This document shows, piece after piece, positions 26,121 to 34,944 of a stretch of DNA of 64,000 nt (within the stretch, counting starts at the first letter, position 1; each line of letters starts with the position of its first letter). The stretch spans positions 62,001-126,000 of the forward strand of contig NZ_FTMB01000008.1 of the NCBI RefSeq assembly GCF_900155885.1, given 5' to 3'. Below the pieces are notes generated by a model that searched no databases, was not told the DNA's origin, and saw nothing but the letters and a program-made list of their open reading frames with translations. Both the position numbers and the translations under genes were made by a program. This stretch comes from Rhizobium sp. RU20A. GTDB lineage: Bacteria; Pseudomonadota; Alphaproteobacteria; Rhizobiales; Rhizobiaceae.

Positions 26121-27380
26121 ATGACGATCCACAATCCCGCCCCGTCCGTGCCTGCGCAGCCCGTGCTTGCCCAGCCGGCGGCTTTGCCAGAGGCTGTTCC
26201 GTACCGCATCGCCTCCGATGCCGAGGCGATCACTGTCGCCGAGGCCTTCGCCGAGACGCTGCGGGCCGGCGCGTCAAAACGCGATGCCGAGCGCCAGCTT
26301 CCCTTCGATGAACTGGATGCCTTCGTGGCCACAGGGCTCTGGGGCATCAGCGTGCCAAAGGCCTATGGCGGCGCTGGCGTTTCGGCCGGCACGCTCGCCC
26401 GCGTCACCGCGATCATTGCCGCAGCCGACGGTTCGCTGTCGCAGATTCCGCAGAACCATTATTATTCGCTGGAGGTGCTGCGCGTCGGCGGCAGCGAGGC
26501 GCAGAAGCGGTTCTTCTATGATCGCGTGCTGGCCGGCGAACGGACGGGCAATGCGCTGGCGGAAATCGGGCACAAGGATTTCAAGCGCCGCACCCGGCTT
26601 TATCGCGAGGGCAGCGGCTGGCGTGTCGATGGCACCAAATATTACTGCACCGGCGCCATCTACGCCCACTGGATCCCGACGCTCGTCTCGGTGGAAGAGG
26701 CTTCGGGCGCAAGAACGTATATCGTCTTCATCCCGCGCAGCGCGCCGGGCGTCAGCATCATCGATGACTGGGACGGTTTCGGCCAGCGGGTGACGGGCAG
26801 CGGCACGGTGCGCTTCGATGCCGTCTCCATCGAGCCGGAATGGATCGTGCCGTTCCAATCGTCTTTCGAACGGGCAACGACCATTGGCCCGGTCGCGCAG
26901 ATTATACACGCCGCCATCGATCTCGGCATTGGCGAGGGCGCCTATCGCGATATGCTCGCCTTCGTGCGCAGCCGGGCACGGCCGTGGATCGACGCAAAGG
27001 TCGAGACGGCGGCGGAGGATCCGCTGACGCTTAGCGAAATCGGCAAGGTGCGGGTGCGCCTGAGAGCAGCCGATGCGCTGTTGCGCAAGGCGGGCGAACG
27101 CGTCGATGCGGCGATGGCGAACCCGACCGAAGACACGGTCGCGGCCGCCTCCATCGCGGTTGCCGAGGCGAAGATCCTCTCCACGAAGGCCGGGCTTCTC
27201 GCGGCCAACAAGCTCTTCGAGCTCTCGGGCACCTCCGCCACCATGGTCGAGGACAATTACGACCGGCACTGGCGCAATGTACGCACGCACACGCTGCATG
27301 ATCCCGTCCGGTGGAAATACCAGGCGGTCGGCCAGTATCATCTCAATGGCCGGCGTCCGCCGCGCCACGGCGCGATCTGA
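26121..27380 (+). CDS. SfnB-type flavin oxygenase
   Basis: The 419-residue SfnB paralogue starts three bases after the previous gene. Key segments are VPKAYGGAGVSAGTLA, SQIPQNHYYSLEVLRVGG, TKYYCTGAIYAHWIPTLVSV (Y-C-T-G instead of Y-S-T-G), VSIIDDWDGFGQRVTGSGTV and RHWRNVRTHTLHDPVRWKYQAVGQYHLNG. The Ser-to-Cys change in the FMN-side strand is a small oddity that could alter substrate or oxygen chemistry. Two tandem SfnB paralogues suggest either different substrates or a hetero-oligomer. Confidence 0.85.
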   Translation: MTIHNPAPSVPAQPVLAQPAALPEAVPYRIASDAEAITVAEAFAETLRAGASKRDAERQLPFDELDAFVATGLWGISVPKAYGGAGVSAGTLARVTAIIAAADGSLSQIPQNHYYSLEVLRVGGSEAQKRFFYDRVLAGERTGNALAEIGHKDFKRRTRLYREGSGWRVDGTKYYCTGAIYAHWIPTLVSVEEASGARTYIVFIPRSAPGVSIIDDWDGFGQRVTGSGTVRFDAVSIEPEWIVPFQSSFERATTIGPVAQIIHAAIDLGIGEGAYRDMLAFVRSRARPWIDAKVETAAEDPLTLSEIGKVRVRLRAADALLRKAGERVDAAMANPTEDTVAAASIAVAEAKILSTKAGLLAANKLFELSGTSATMVEDNYDRHWRNVRTHTLHDPVRWKYQAVGQYHLNGRRPPRHGAI

Positions 27381-27415
27381 GCGCGTCCGCACGTCCCGAA
27401 AGATCGAGATCAGGC

Positions 27416-28789
27416 ATGTCCCAGAGAAAACAGATCCTTCTCAACGCCTTCAGCATGAACTGCGTCGGCCATATCAATCACGGGCTGTGGACGCATCCGC
27501 GTGATCGCTCCGCAGACTATCGCCGGCTCTCCTACTGGACGGAGCTGGCCCGGACGCTGGAGCGCGGCCTGTTCGACGGCATCTTCCTCGCCGACATCAT
27601 CGGGGTCTACGACATCTATCAGGGATCGGTGGACCTGACGCTGAAGGAAACGATCCAGCTCCCGGTCAATGATCCGATCCTGCTGATCTCGGCCATGGCG
27701 GCGGCAACCCAACATCTCGGCTTCGGCGTCACCGTGAACACCAGCGTGGAGGCGCCCTATACCTTCGCGCGGCGCATGTCGACGCTTGATCACCTCACCG
27801 AGGGGCGCATCGGCTGGAACATCGTGACCGGCTATCTCGACAGCGCCGCCCGCGCGCTCGGGCAGTCCGGCCTTGGCGAGCACGACAACCGCTATGACCG
27901 GGCGGACGACTACCTCGACGTGCTCTACAAGCTCTGGGAGGCGAGCTGGGCGGAGGATGCGGTGCAGCGCGACAAGACTGCCCGCATGTTCGCCGACCCT
28001 GCCCGTGTTCGGGCGATCCAGCACGATGGCCCCTATTATCACAGCGAAGGCTATCATCTGGCCGAACCTTCCGCACAGCGCACGCCGGTGCTCTACCAGG
28101 CCGGCACCTCAGGCCGCGGCCGGAAGTTTGCGGCGCGGCACGGCGAGTGCATCTTCATCGGCGCTACCGACAAGGCCGCCGCCGCGCGCACGGCCAAGGC
28201 GCTGCGGGAGGCGTCGGTCGCGGCCGGTCGGGCGCCCGACGATATTAAGATCTTCGTCGGCATCACCGTCGTGCCGGGCCGCACGAATGCCGAGGCCGAG
28301 GAAAAGCTCGCCGACTACCTCGATCATGCCAGCCCCGAAGCGGGCCTTGCGCATTTTGCGGCCGGTAGCGGCATCGATTTTTCCCGCTTCGAGGCGGACG
28401 AGCCGATCGACTACGGCACAGGCAATGCCATCCAGTCCGTCAACCAGCTTGCCCGCCAGAAGGGCTGGACGAAACGCCAGCTTCTGAAGGAACTCGCCAT
28501 TGGCGGGCGCTATCCGCTTGTCGTCGGGGACGGTGCCAAGGTGGCCGAGGAGTTGATCGGCTGGATCGAGGAGGGAGGCATCGACGGCTTCAATCTCACC
28601 CGGACCGTGGTGCCGGAAAGCTATGTCGACTTCATCGACGTCGTCATTCCCGAACTGCAGGCCCGCGGCGCCTACAAGACCGCCTATACCGATGGAACGC
28701 TCCGCCACCGCCTGTTCGGCAACGGTGACCGCCTGCCCGACAACCACCCCGGAAGCCGGCAGGCACGCGAGCTGGCACGACGCTGGTAA
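27416..28789 (+). CDS. DszA/NtaA-type FMN-dependent monooxygenase
   Basis: The 457-residue luciferase-like protein has QILLNAFSMNCVGHINHGLW, FDGIFLADIIGVYDIYQGS, EAPYTFARRMSTLDHLTEGR, IGWNIVTGYLDSAAR and PVLYQAGTSGRGRKFAA. It is more distant from the pair at 17952 and 40070 than they are from each other. The role is likely C-S bond cleavage of a substrate oxidised by the SfnB enzymes or imported by the MetQNI-type system, using FMNH2. It is the last gene of the metQNI-sfnB-sfnB operon. Confidence 0.86.
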   Translation: MSQRKQILLNAFSMNCVGHINHGLWTHPRDRSADYRRLSYWTELARTLERGLFDGIFLADIIGVYDIYQGSVDLTLKETIQLPVNDPILLISAMAAATQHLGFGVTVNTSVEAPYTFARRMSTLDHLTEGRIGWNIVTGYLDSAARALGQSGLGEHDNRYDRADDYLDVLYKLWEASWAEDAVQRDKTARMFADPARVRAIQHDGPYYHSEGYHLAEPSAQRTPVLYQAGTSGRGRKFAARHGECIFIGATDKAAAARTAKALREASVAAGRAPDDIKIFVGITVVPGRTNAEAEEKLADYLDHASPEAGLAHFAAGSGIDFSRFEADEPIDYGTGNAIQSVNQLARQKGWTKRQLLKELAIGGRYPLVVGDGAKVAEELIGWIEEGGIDGFNLTRTVVPESYVDFIDVVIPELQARGAYKTAYTDGTLRHRLFGNGDRLPDNHPGSRQARELARRW

Positions 28790-28886
28790 AGATGGATCGA
28801 GGTCATCTCGCTCGAGTTTCGCGACCGGCATCCCTTGCCGAGCGGCACGAGGCTGCCGCAAAGATCCGCAACGGACTAGCGTGACC

Positions 28887-29534
28887 TCAGCGATGGTCTT
28901 GCAGGGCCTGTTTCGGCTGGATCGCATCCAGGGGCTGGCGCAGCGTTGCGGCCCGCCGCTGCATCTGGCGCCGGTCGATCTCGCGCGTCTTGACGCCGTT
29001 CAGCAGGTGGTAGCCAAGGGGCCAGCGGCCATGGCCGCTCGCGATATTGATGTGGCCACTCGGTCCGAGATCGACGAGATCGCTGCCCCAGAGATTGGCA
29101 AAACAGGTTGACGTCTCAAAACGCATATAGGGGTCGTTTCGGCTGGCAACGATCACGCTGGGAAAGGGCAGGCGGCGGTTCGGCATGGTGCCGAAATCGA
29201 CGATACAGGGGTGCATGGCCTCCACGCGCTCCAGATCGCAGGGCGCGACCAGCAGGGCGCCTCGCACCTTTGCCGCCGCCGGCCGACCGGCCAGCTTGGC
29301 GACGAGGATACAGCCGAGACTGTGCGCGACGAGCCAGACGCCATCACTTGCCGATAGCGCTGCATCCAGTCGTGCTTCCCAGGCCGCAAGGCTCGGGCAC
29401 GCCCAGTCATCCTGCACCAGTAGCTCCGCACCCGGAATGTCCCGCGCCCAGTGGGTTTGCCAGTGGCCCTCGCCAGAGCCGTTGAGGCCGGGAAGGATCA
29501 GCGTGTCCAGCGGTGTCCCGGAAAACGTCGACAT
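28887..29534 (-). CDS. RBBP9/YdeN-type alpha/beta hydrolase
   Basis: The 215-residue protein begins with TLILPGLNGSGEGHWQTHW, the RBBP9/YdeN hallmark. The catalytic triad is visible: Ser in VAHSLGCILVAKL, Asp in VASRNDPYMRFE and His in GPSGHINIASGHGRWPLG. It is probably a serine hydrolase of unknown substrate, perhaps an esterase acting on an organosulfur compound. It is convergent with the upstream monooxygenase operon. A degenerate motif-like sequence (CTATAAGG at 29608-29615) lies about 74 bases upstream. Confidence 0.8.
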   Translation of the reverse strand: MSTFSGTPLDTLILPGLNGSGEGHWQTHWARDIPGAELLVQDDWACPSLAAWEARLDAALSASDGVWLVAHSLGCILVAKLAGRPAAAKVRGALLVAPCDLERVEAMHPCIVDFGTMPNRRLPFPSVIVASRNDPYMRFETSTCFANLWGSDLVDLGPSGHINIASGHGRWPLGYHLLNGVKTREIDRRQMQRRAATLRQPLDAIQPKQALQDHR

Positions 29535-29762
29535 TGCGGTGGCTCCCTTGCGATCGCCCCAGTATCCGCAATTGCCAGTCGTGCGCGAAGGATCCGCGTT
29601 CTATTGTCTATAAGGTAAGTAGATTATCTTTTGCCTGCCGCCCGCTTTTGCACCCGTCTTGCAGGTTGTCCGCCCCTTCACGACCGAATTTCGCAAGGCG
29701 GTGCCGTGGCTTGGAGGCGCAGGGGCCCGGAGCTCCGCTATAAGGCTTGCTTCTCGATATAT

Positions 29763-29787
29763 ATACCCTACTATCTCTGTAGAGTAT
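29763..29787 (+). promoter_or_regulatory. Inverted repeat upstream of FAD-binding oxidoreductase
   Basis: ATACCCTAC and GTAGAGTAT (8 of 9 paired) flank a seven-base spacer, 56 bases upstream of the start at 29843. It is an operator-like dyad different from the A-tract motif. The surrounding A/T-rich tract suggests a promoter. Confidence 0.4.
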
Positions 29788-29842
29788 GCGTGATACCAGT
29801 CACCGGCCGTTGTCGGCCCAACTCGATCGGAAGGAGCCCCGG

Positions 29843-31225
29843 ATGACCCTCGTCCCTGCCTCGCCGTCCCCCAGCAGCATCGCCATCGACCGCCTGCCGC
29901 GCATCGCCATTGTCGGCCGCGGATTGACGGGCATGGTGACGGCCATTGCCCTCCTGAAAGCCTGCCGCCAGCCTTTCCATCTGGTGCTCTACGATCCCGA
30001 TCCGAAGATCGAGATGGCGGGCGAGATCGGCTGGTCGGGGTCGGGCCTTGTCAACAGCCGGGTGCGCGACCTTTCCATCGATCCCGGCCTGCCGCTCGAT
30101 TTCGGCACCTGGCTCGAAACGGATGGCGCAGCGCTGTCGGAACCGCAGGCGGATTCGGCCGATCTCCATGCCTTCGTCTCCGGCGATGTCTTCAGCACCT
30201 ATGCCTACCAGCGCTTTGCCGAGGCACATCGGGCGCGGACGGATGTTCTGGTGCAGTTGCGTCAGGATGTCGTGACGGCCGTGGATCGCAAGGCCGACGG
30301 TCTTCTGCGCCTGCGCGCGGGCGCCGGCGAAGACTCCGTCGCTTTCGACGCCGTGTTCCTGGCGACCGGCTACGGCCTGCGCCCGGCCTCGGTCAGCGCG
30401 CCGCCGGCGGGAAAGCCGGACCACGTCGCCGTTCTCGGCGGCGGCGTGCATGCTGTGGATCGCGCGCTCCATCTGCTCTCCAGCGGCGCGGCCTCCCATG
30501 TCACCCTCATTTCGGCCTCCGGCTTCCTGCCGCAGCCGCACGCCCCGCAAGGCGTCGGCGCGGTGCCCACGACCGCGATCGACAGCCCCTTTCCGAAGAC
30601 CTTGCGCGGCGTCTTCCGCCGTCTGCGCGAGGCGGCCAACCATGCCGCCGAGGCGGGAACGGGCTGGCAGGGCATCATGAACGACTTCCGCGCCCATGCC
30701 TACGGGCTCTGGCAGGGCCTCAGCGTCGAGGAGCGCCGCCGGTTCAAGCGCCATGTGAAGCCGATCTATGACAGCCACCGCAATCGCCTGCCGCTCAAGC
30801 AGTATGAGGCGCTGCAGCGCGCCATTTCGGTCGGCGCGATCACTGTGCGAAAGGCCCGCGTCGAGCAGATCGTTCCCCACGGCGTCCTGCTGTCCACTCC
30901 GGCCGGTATCGAGGTTCTGGCCGTCCAGTCGTTGATCGATTGTCGCCTGCGCCCTGCTGCGGTGGATTCCCATTTGATCCGCGGCCTAGTGCGCGACGGG
31001 CTGCTAGCCCGCGACGAGCTCGACCTCGGCATCGCCGTCGATACGGCCGGACGTGCCACGGGCACGGCAGACGATGGTGCGGGGCTCTTCGCCATGGGCC
31101 CGCTCGGCCTCGGCAGCCTGCCTGACATCGATCTCGCGCCGCAGATCGTGCAACAGGCCTTTTGGGCAGCCAGAACAATCGAGATCTGGCTCGTCGCACG
31201 GCGCGAGGCGGCCCTGACGGCATAG
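29843..31225 (+). CDS. FAD/NAD(P)-binding oxidoreductase
   Basis: The 460-residue protein has an N-terminal dinucleotide fold, IAIVGRGLTGMVTAIALLKA (FAD), and a second at about residue 200, HVAVLGGGVHAVDRALHL (NAD(P)H). The layout with EIGWSGSGLVNSRVRDLS matches the NAD_binding_9 (HpyO-like) group of flavoproteins. It could be an N- or S-oxygenase or a reductase; the substrate is unknown. ATG 29843 has AAGGAG at 29831-29836. A paralogue lies at 34945. A decayed copy of this gene's 3' end lies at 36784-36904. Confidence 0.75.
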   Translation: MTLVPASPSPSSIAIDRLPRIAIVGRGLTGMVTAIALLKACRQPFHLVLYDPDPKIEMAGEIGWSGSGLVNSRVRDLSIDPGLPLDFGTWLETDGAALSEPQADSADLHAFVSGDVFSTYAYQRFAEAHRARTDVLVQLRQDVVTAVDRKADGLLRLRAGAGEDSVAFDAVFLATGYGLRPASVSAPPAGKPDHVAVLGGGVHAVDRALHLLSSGAASHVTLISASGFLPQPHAPQGVGAVPTTAIDSPFPKTLRGVFRRLREAANHAAEAGTGWQGIMNDFRAHAYGLWQGLSVEERRRFKRHVKPIYDSHRNRLPLKQYEALQRAISVGAITVRKARVEQIVPHGVLLSTPAGIEVLAVQSLIDCRLRPAAVDSHLIRGLVRDGLLARDELDLGIAVDTAGRATGTADDGAGLFAMGPLGLGSLPDIDLAPQIVQQAFWAARTIEIWLVARREAALTA

Positions 31226-31532
31226 GCTTCGCGGCAGTCCGATCCGAATGATCTCAGGCCGACCACTCCGAGGTTTTGAGGAGCCCTTTCCCGTCAAGTA
31301 AAGGGAACTCAGGGATTGCCACCGATCCTGCGCATGCGCCTCATCGTCTATGCGTCTGCAACACGCACGGCCTCGGCTGCATCGTTGACAGGATTGGAAC
31401 GGTCCCCGCTGAAGCGATCGGATCCCATCGCGGCCAGGAAAACCGTGGTTTAGATGGTCATTTTTGCAACTGTGCGGCCAAATGTGCGTGTCCGTCCAGG
31501 CTTTTCGCTGGCATGGCTTGAGAGTCAAATCG
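31226..31532. other. Intergenic stretch without recognisable gene
   Basis: These 307 bases follow the FAD oxidoreductase gene and precede the Rrf2 promoter. GGTTTTGAGGAGCCC and CCCGTCAAGTAAAGGG hint at local structure, but I see no convincing terminator and no open frame with family resemblance on either strand. Confidence 0.4.
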
Positions 31533-31545
31533 GTAAAAACTATTT
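31533..31545 (+). promoter_or_regulatory. Sulfur-region motif copy upstream of rrf2 gene
   Basis: GTAAAAACTATTT shares the AAAAACTAT core. Extended by two bases it is a dyad GTAAA-AACTA-TTTAC at 31533-31547. It lies 58 bases upstream of the Rrf2-type start codon, so the regulator may bind it and control its own gene. Confidence 0.6.
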
Positions 31546-31602
31546 ACTAACTTTGGAATTGCATTCTTTCTCGACCCCATCGCTAGGCAGCCAGGCACAA
31601 TA

Positions 31603-32049
31603 ATGCTGACGAAAAAAGGAAAATACGGACTGAAGGCTCTGGTCGATCTCGCGCGTCTGGCGCCGGGGCAGACCGCTTTCGTGACCGAAATTGCCGTACG
31701 GAACAACATTCCGAAGAAATTTCTCGATACCATTCTTCTCGAATTGCGCAACACGGGCATCCTGAAGTCGAAGAAGGGGCCGAACGGCGGATATTCGCTG
31801 TCGAAGCCCGCCGACGAGATCAGAATCGGGCAGGTGATCCGGGCCCTCGATGGACCGCTTGCTCCGATCCGCTGCGCCAGCCGGACCGCGTTCGAAGCCT
31901 GCGACGACTGCAACGATCCCGAGACCTGTCAGGTGCGCCTGTCGATGACCGAAGTCCGCGATGCCATCGCGACGATCCTCGACAACATGACCCTGTCGCA
32001 GTTTGTTGCGAAAGAGACCTCCGTCGATCTGTTGATCGCCGGCGAATAA
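31603..32049 (+). CDS. Rrf2-family transcriptional regulator with cysteine cluster
   Basis: The 148-residue protein has the Rrf2 winged-helix: LTKKGKYGLKALVDLA, VTEIAVRNNIPKKFLDTILLEL (recognition helix) and the wing LKSKKGPNGGYSLSKPA. Four cysteines at 91, 100, 103 and 109 (C-x8-C-x2-C-x5-C) lie where IscR and NsrR hold a Fe-S cluster, though the spacing differs. It could sense a cluster, a redox state or, like CymR, cysteine status. It is central to the sulfur region and preceded by the recurring motif. Regulation of the neighbouring operons is inferred. Confidence 0.85.
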   Translation: MLTKKGKYGLKALVDLARLAPGQTAFVTEIAVRNNIPKKFLDTILLELRNTGILKSKKGPNGGYSLSKPADEIRIGQVIRALDGPLAPIRCASRTAFEACDDCNDPETCQVRLSMTEVRDAIATILDNMTLSQFVAKETSVDLLIAGE

Positions 32050-32090
32050 GCGGCAGATCGTCAAACGACCGAGTTGCCGCCGGCCCCGCA

Positions 32091-32975
32091 TCAGCGCGGG
32101 GTGTTTCCGCGCGCCGTCCCAATGAGCGACTCGAGCGCGCGAGCCGTCTGCCGCATGTCGCCGATCGTCAATGTCGAGGCGCCGACCTGTATGCCGTCGA
32201 TGGCGGTCGCAAGCCGGGTCACCATGGCGCGTAGCCATTCGATGTGAACGGACATCACGTCGCCGGCTTGCGGATCGTCATCGGTACGTGGGCGCGTCTT
32301 CGCCTGAAGTGTTCCGACTAGGGAGGCGGCGTCGAGGAGCGTCGCAACGGCGTGTGCACACACGTCCGTTTGCGGGCCGGATGCGAGAAACTGGTCCCGC
32401 GGCAGGTGAAGGCCGACCGTGGTCGAACCGGCCTCGACGGCGGCCGACGGCACGAGAGCGATGCCGCGCCTGTCCTCGTCGCTGACCGGGAAAACCGTCC
32501 AATCCTGCTCCATGACCGGAAGGGACATGAGCGGCAGTGACAGCGTCAGCCCGATCCGGTCGGTCTCGCAGGGGAGGGCGGCGATGAAACCGGCATGCGC
32601 GAGCCGCTCGCCTCGCAGCACGAGTTGGTGGATGCTGCGGCGCTGCTCTGCACTGCCCGACGTCCGGACCTGTTCGAGGGCGACAAAATGCGATGCGGCC
32701 CGCAGGGCGGCCGCCTCGGACCTTAGCGCCAGCGCCGTAAAAAGCTCCGCGATCAGGTCGTTTGACAGGTCGCCCCCGCCGTCATCCGCGGGCACCGACA
32801 AGGCCAGAAGGCCGCGCCCGGTGATCCAGTCGATGAGGTCGCCCACTCCATCGTCACCGGCATCATCGACGGGCACCTCTGCCACGCTCTCGATCGCGGC
32901 GCGCACCTCATCGTCCGTCACCAGGGCAAGAGGAATGGCTTTCAGCCTCTCGTTCAGCTGCGTGATGACACCCAT
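32091..32975 (-). CDS. Short, divergent acyl-CoA dehydrogenase-fold protein
   Basis: The 294-residue protein resembles the SfnB/DszC group in outline: RGLLALSVPADDGGGDLSNDL (compare VP-x-x-YGG), then a helical block, a strand PVMEQDWTVFPVSDEDRRGIALVP, and a long-helix C-terminal part. It is about 100 residues shorter than its relatives. It lacks the Y-S-T-G strand, the DDWDGFGQR segment and the RHWRN-R-HTLHDP block, so catalytic FMN use is doubtful. ATG 32975 has GGGAGAA upstream. It follows ssuD and a flavin reductase in an operon; an accessory or scaffolding role is possible (inference). Confidence 0.6.
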   Translation of the reverse strand: MGVITQLNERLKAIPLALVTDDEVRAAIESVAEVPVDDAGDDGVGDLIDWITGRGLLALSVPADDGGGDLSNDLIAELFTALALRSEAAALRAASHFVALEQVRTSGSAEQRRSIHQLVLRGERLAHAGFIAALPCETDRIGLTLSLPLMSLPVMEQDWTVFPVSDEDRRGIALVPSAAVEAGSTTVGLHLPRDQFLASGPQTDVCAHAVATLLDAASLVGTLQAKTRPRTDDDPQAGDVMSVHIEWLRAMVTRLATAIDGIQVGASTLTIGDMRQTARALESLIGTARGNTPR

Positions 32976-33036
32976 CGCTTTGGTTCTCCCATCCGGCGCG
33001 GGCTGCGCGATACCAGAACGATCGCGGCGCGCCCTG

Positions 33037-33579
33037 TCATGCGAAATGACGGTAGGCACCATCCACATAGGCTAGCGACAGCCCGTTGCCGGAACGAATG
33101 CCGACGACGCGGCCGATGATGATGACATGGCTGTGGCGTTCGATCGCCTCTTCCAGTTCGCAATCGATGGCCGCGACCGCATCATCGAGCAGCGGCGCGC
33201 CGGAGACGAGGCTCTGCCAAGTCGCGCCAGCGTAGCGGTCCGGACCCTTCAGGCCGCCGACGCCGGCGAACTGGTTCGCCAGATCCTGATGGCGGGAGCC
33301 GACAATATTGACCCCGAACGTCCCGAAGGCCTGCACGACGGGCCAGGTGGACGATGTCCTGTTCAGCGCAACGAGCATGCGCGGCGGATGGAGCGAGAGC
33401 GCCGTTGCCGAGGTCACGGTCGCGCCGGTGCGCTCGCTTCCCGATCCCGTCGTGATGATCGTGACGCCGCCGGCCAGACGCCGAAGGGCGCCCTTCAGGG
33501 CCTGCGGATCGGCGTCCGGTGTCGCATCGACCTTGTGGTCGGCATTGAGGGTGACGATCTGTGCGGTCTGGCTGGTCAT
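33037..33579 (-). CDS. Flavin reductase (HpaC-like, NAD(P)H:FMN)
   Basis: The 180-residue protein has the flavin reductase-like FMN-binding split barrel: LRRLAGGVTIITTG, GATVTSATALSLHPPRMLVALNRTSSTWPVV, FGVNIVGSRHQDLANQFAG and HSHVIIIGRVVGI. It should supply reduced FMN to SsuD and perhaps to the many SfnB and DszA enzymes, which all need an external reductase; it is the only one in the window. ATG 33579 has AGAGGA seven bases upstream. It follows the SsuD-type gene 35 bases later in the same operon. Confidence 0.86.
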   Translation of the reverse strand: MTSQTAQIVTLNADHKVDATPDADPQALKGALRRLAGGVTIITTGSGSERTGATVTSATALSLHPPRMLVALNRTSSTWPVVQAFGTFGVNIVGSRHQDLANQFAGVGGLKGPDRYAGATWQSLVSGAPLLDDAVAAIDCELEEAIERHSHVIIIGRVVGIRSGNGLSLAYVDGAYRHFA

Positions 33580-33614
33580 TGTCCTATCCTCTAGCGAAAC
33601 GAGGGAACGCGATG

Positions 33615-34781
33615 TCACGATGCGGATGCGGTCTTGACGTTGCCGCCATGCCCGCCGCCGCCGAAGACCTGATGCTCTCCGAAGGACGAGCGAATCTGGC
33701 CGTGCGGTCCGGGCAGCCCGATTTCCGGGAACAGAAGTTCGGACACGCGATAGGCTTCCTCAAGATGCGGATAGCCGGACGCGATGACCGTATCGATGCC
33801 GATCTCCTGATACTCGCGAAGGCGTGCTGCGATGGTTTTGGGAGAACCGACGAGGGCGGTTCCGGCGCCGGACCGCACAAGTCCGATGCCGGCCCAAAGG
33901 TTTGGCGAGACTTCCAGTTTGTCCCTGCGGCCCTGATGAAGGGCGACCATGCGCGCCTGGCCGACGGAGTCGGAGTTCTGCGCGAAGACTTTCTGGGCGG
34001 CGGCGATTGTGTCGTCCGAGAGCTTCGAGATCAGCCGGTCGGCGGCCTCCCATGCCTCGTCATCGGTCTCGCGAACGATGAAATGCAGGCGGATGCCGAA
34101 CGTCACCGTCTTGCCGTGCGCCCTTGCCGCCTTGCGAACCTTGGCGACCTTCTCGGCAACTTGCGCCGGCGGTTCGCCCCAGGTCAGGTACTTGTCGATG
34201 ATGCCGCCCGAAAAATCGATTGCGGCGTCGGAGGACCCACCGAAATAGAGCGGCGGGCGCGGTTCCTGCACGGGTGGAAGGCCGAGGCGCGCGTCGAGCG
34301 CCTTGATGTAGCGGCCGTCGAGGTTGGCCTTGCCGGTTTCGATCAGCGCATTGAACACCTGGAAGAATTCGTCGGCGTGATCGTAGCGTTCGTCATGGGG
34401 CAGGAAGATGCCGTCGCCCGCCAGTTCCTGCGCGCTGCCGCCGACCACGATATTGAGAAGCAGGCGGCCGTTCGACACCCGGTCCAGTGTCGAGGCAAGA
34501 CGCGCATAATAGGCGGGCGATGCCGTTCCGGGCCGGATCGCCACGAGGAACTTCAACCGCTCCGTATGCGCAGCCAGATCCGCCGCCAGAATGAAGGATT
34601 CCTCGCAGGCAACGCCGGTCGGGATGAGCACGCCGGAATAGCCCAGCCGGTCGGCAGCCCTGGCGATCTCCCGGAAATAGGCCGGGTCGGCGGGCCGGCT
34701 CAGATCGTCCGAGCCCAGATAGGCGCCATCGCCGGAAGAGGGGATGAACCAGAGAAAATCGAGAGGCTTGTCGATGGCCAT
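33615..34781 (-). CDS. ssuD: SsuD-type alkanesulfonate monooxygenase
   Basis: The 388-residue luciferase-like protein has [72 protein letters not shown] and [12 protein letters not shown], which are SsuD hallmarks. Conserved Cys near residue 60 (GVACEES) is in its usual place. SsuD converts alkanesulfonates, FMNH2 and oxygen to aldehyde and sulfite. The last 20 residues are Gly/His-rich (FGGGGHGGN). It is first in an operon with the flavin reductase and the ACAD-like gene. A strong motif copy lies 61 bases upstream. Confidence 0.9.
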   Translation of the reverse strand: MAIDKPLDFLWFIPSSGDGAYLGSDDLSRPADPAYFREIARAADRLGYSGVLIPTGVACEESFILAADLAAHTERLKFLVAIRPGTASPAYYARLASTLDRVSNGRLLLNIVVGGSAQELAGDGIFLPHDERYDHADEFFQVFNALIETGKANLDGRYIKALDARLGLPPVQEPRPPLYFGGSSDAAIDFSGGIIDKYLTWGEPPAQVAEKVAKVRKAARAHGKTVTFGIRLHFIVRETDDEAWEAADRLISKLSDDTIAAAQKVFAQNSDSVGQARMVALHQGRRDKLEVSPNLWAGIGLVRSGAGTALVGSPKTIAARLREYQEIGIDTVIASGYPHLEEAYRVSELLFPEIGLPGPHGQIRSSFGEHQVFGGGGHGGNVKTASAS

Positions 34782-34841
34782 AGGTAAAGTCCTGTGAACG
34801 CGGCGCCGCTGATCGCGGCATGCGGCAGATATTATGAAAGC

Positions 34842-34854
34842 CTATAGTTTTTAT
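34842..34854 (-). promoter_or_regulatory. Sulfur-region motif copy upstream of ssuD
   Basis: On the minus strand this is ATAAAAACTATAG, the best match to the consensus. It lies 61 bases upstream of the ssuD start codon and stands out in GC-rich DNA. Confidence 0.65.
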
Positions 34855-34944
34855 AAGGAACGCTTTTCCAATTATTGCCGGCCTTCGAAAACAACTGTTC
34901 TTCGGTGGCCGGCGCGCAGCTTCCTGAAAAGCGTCCCCCGGATT

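Noticed and set aside
29601-29625. CTATAAGGTAAGT upstream of the RBBP9-type hydrolase as another regulon motif
   Set aside because: It matches the consensus at only about 7 of 13 bases, too weak to list as an operator on its own.
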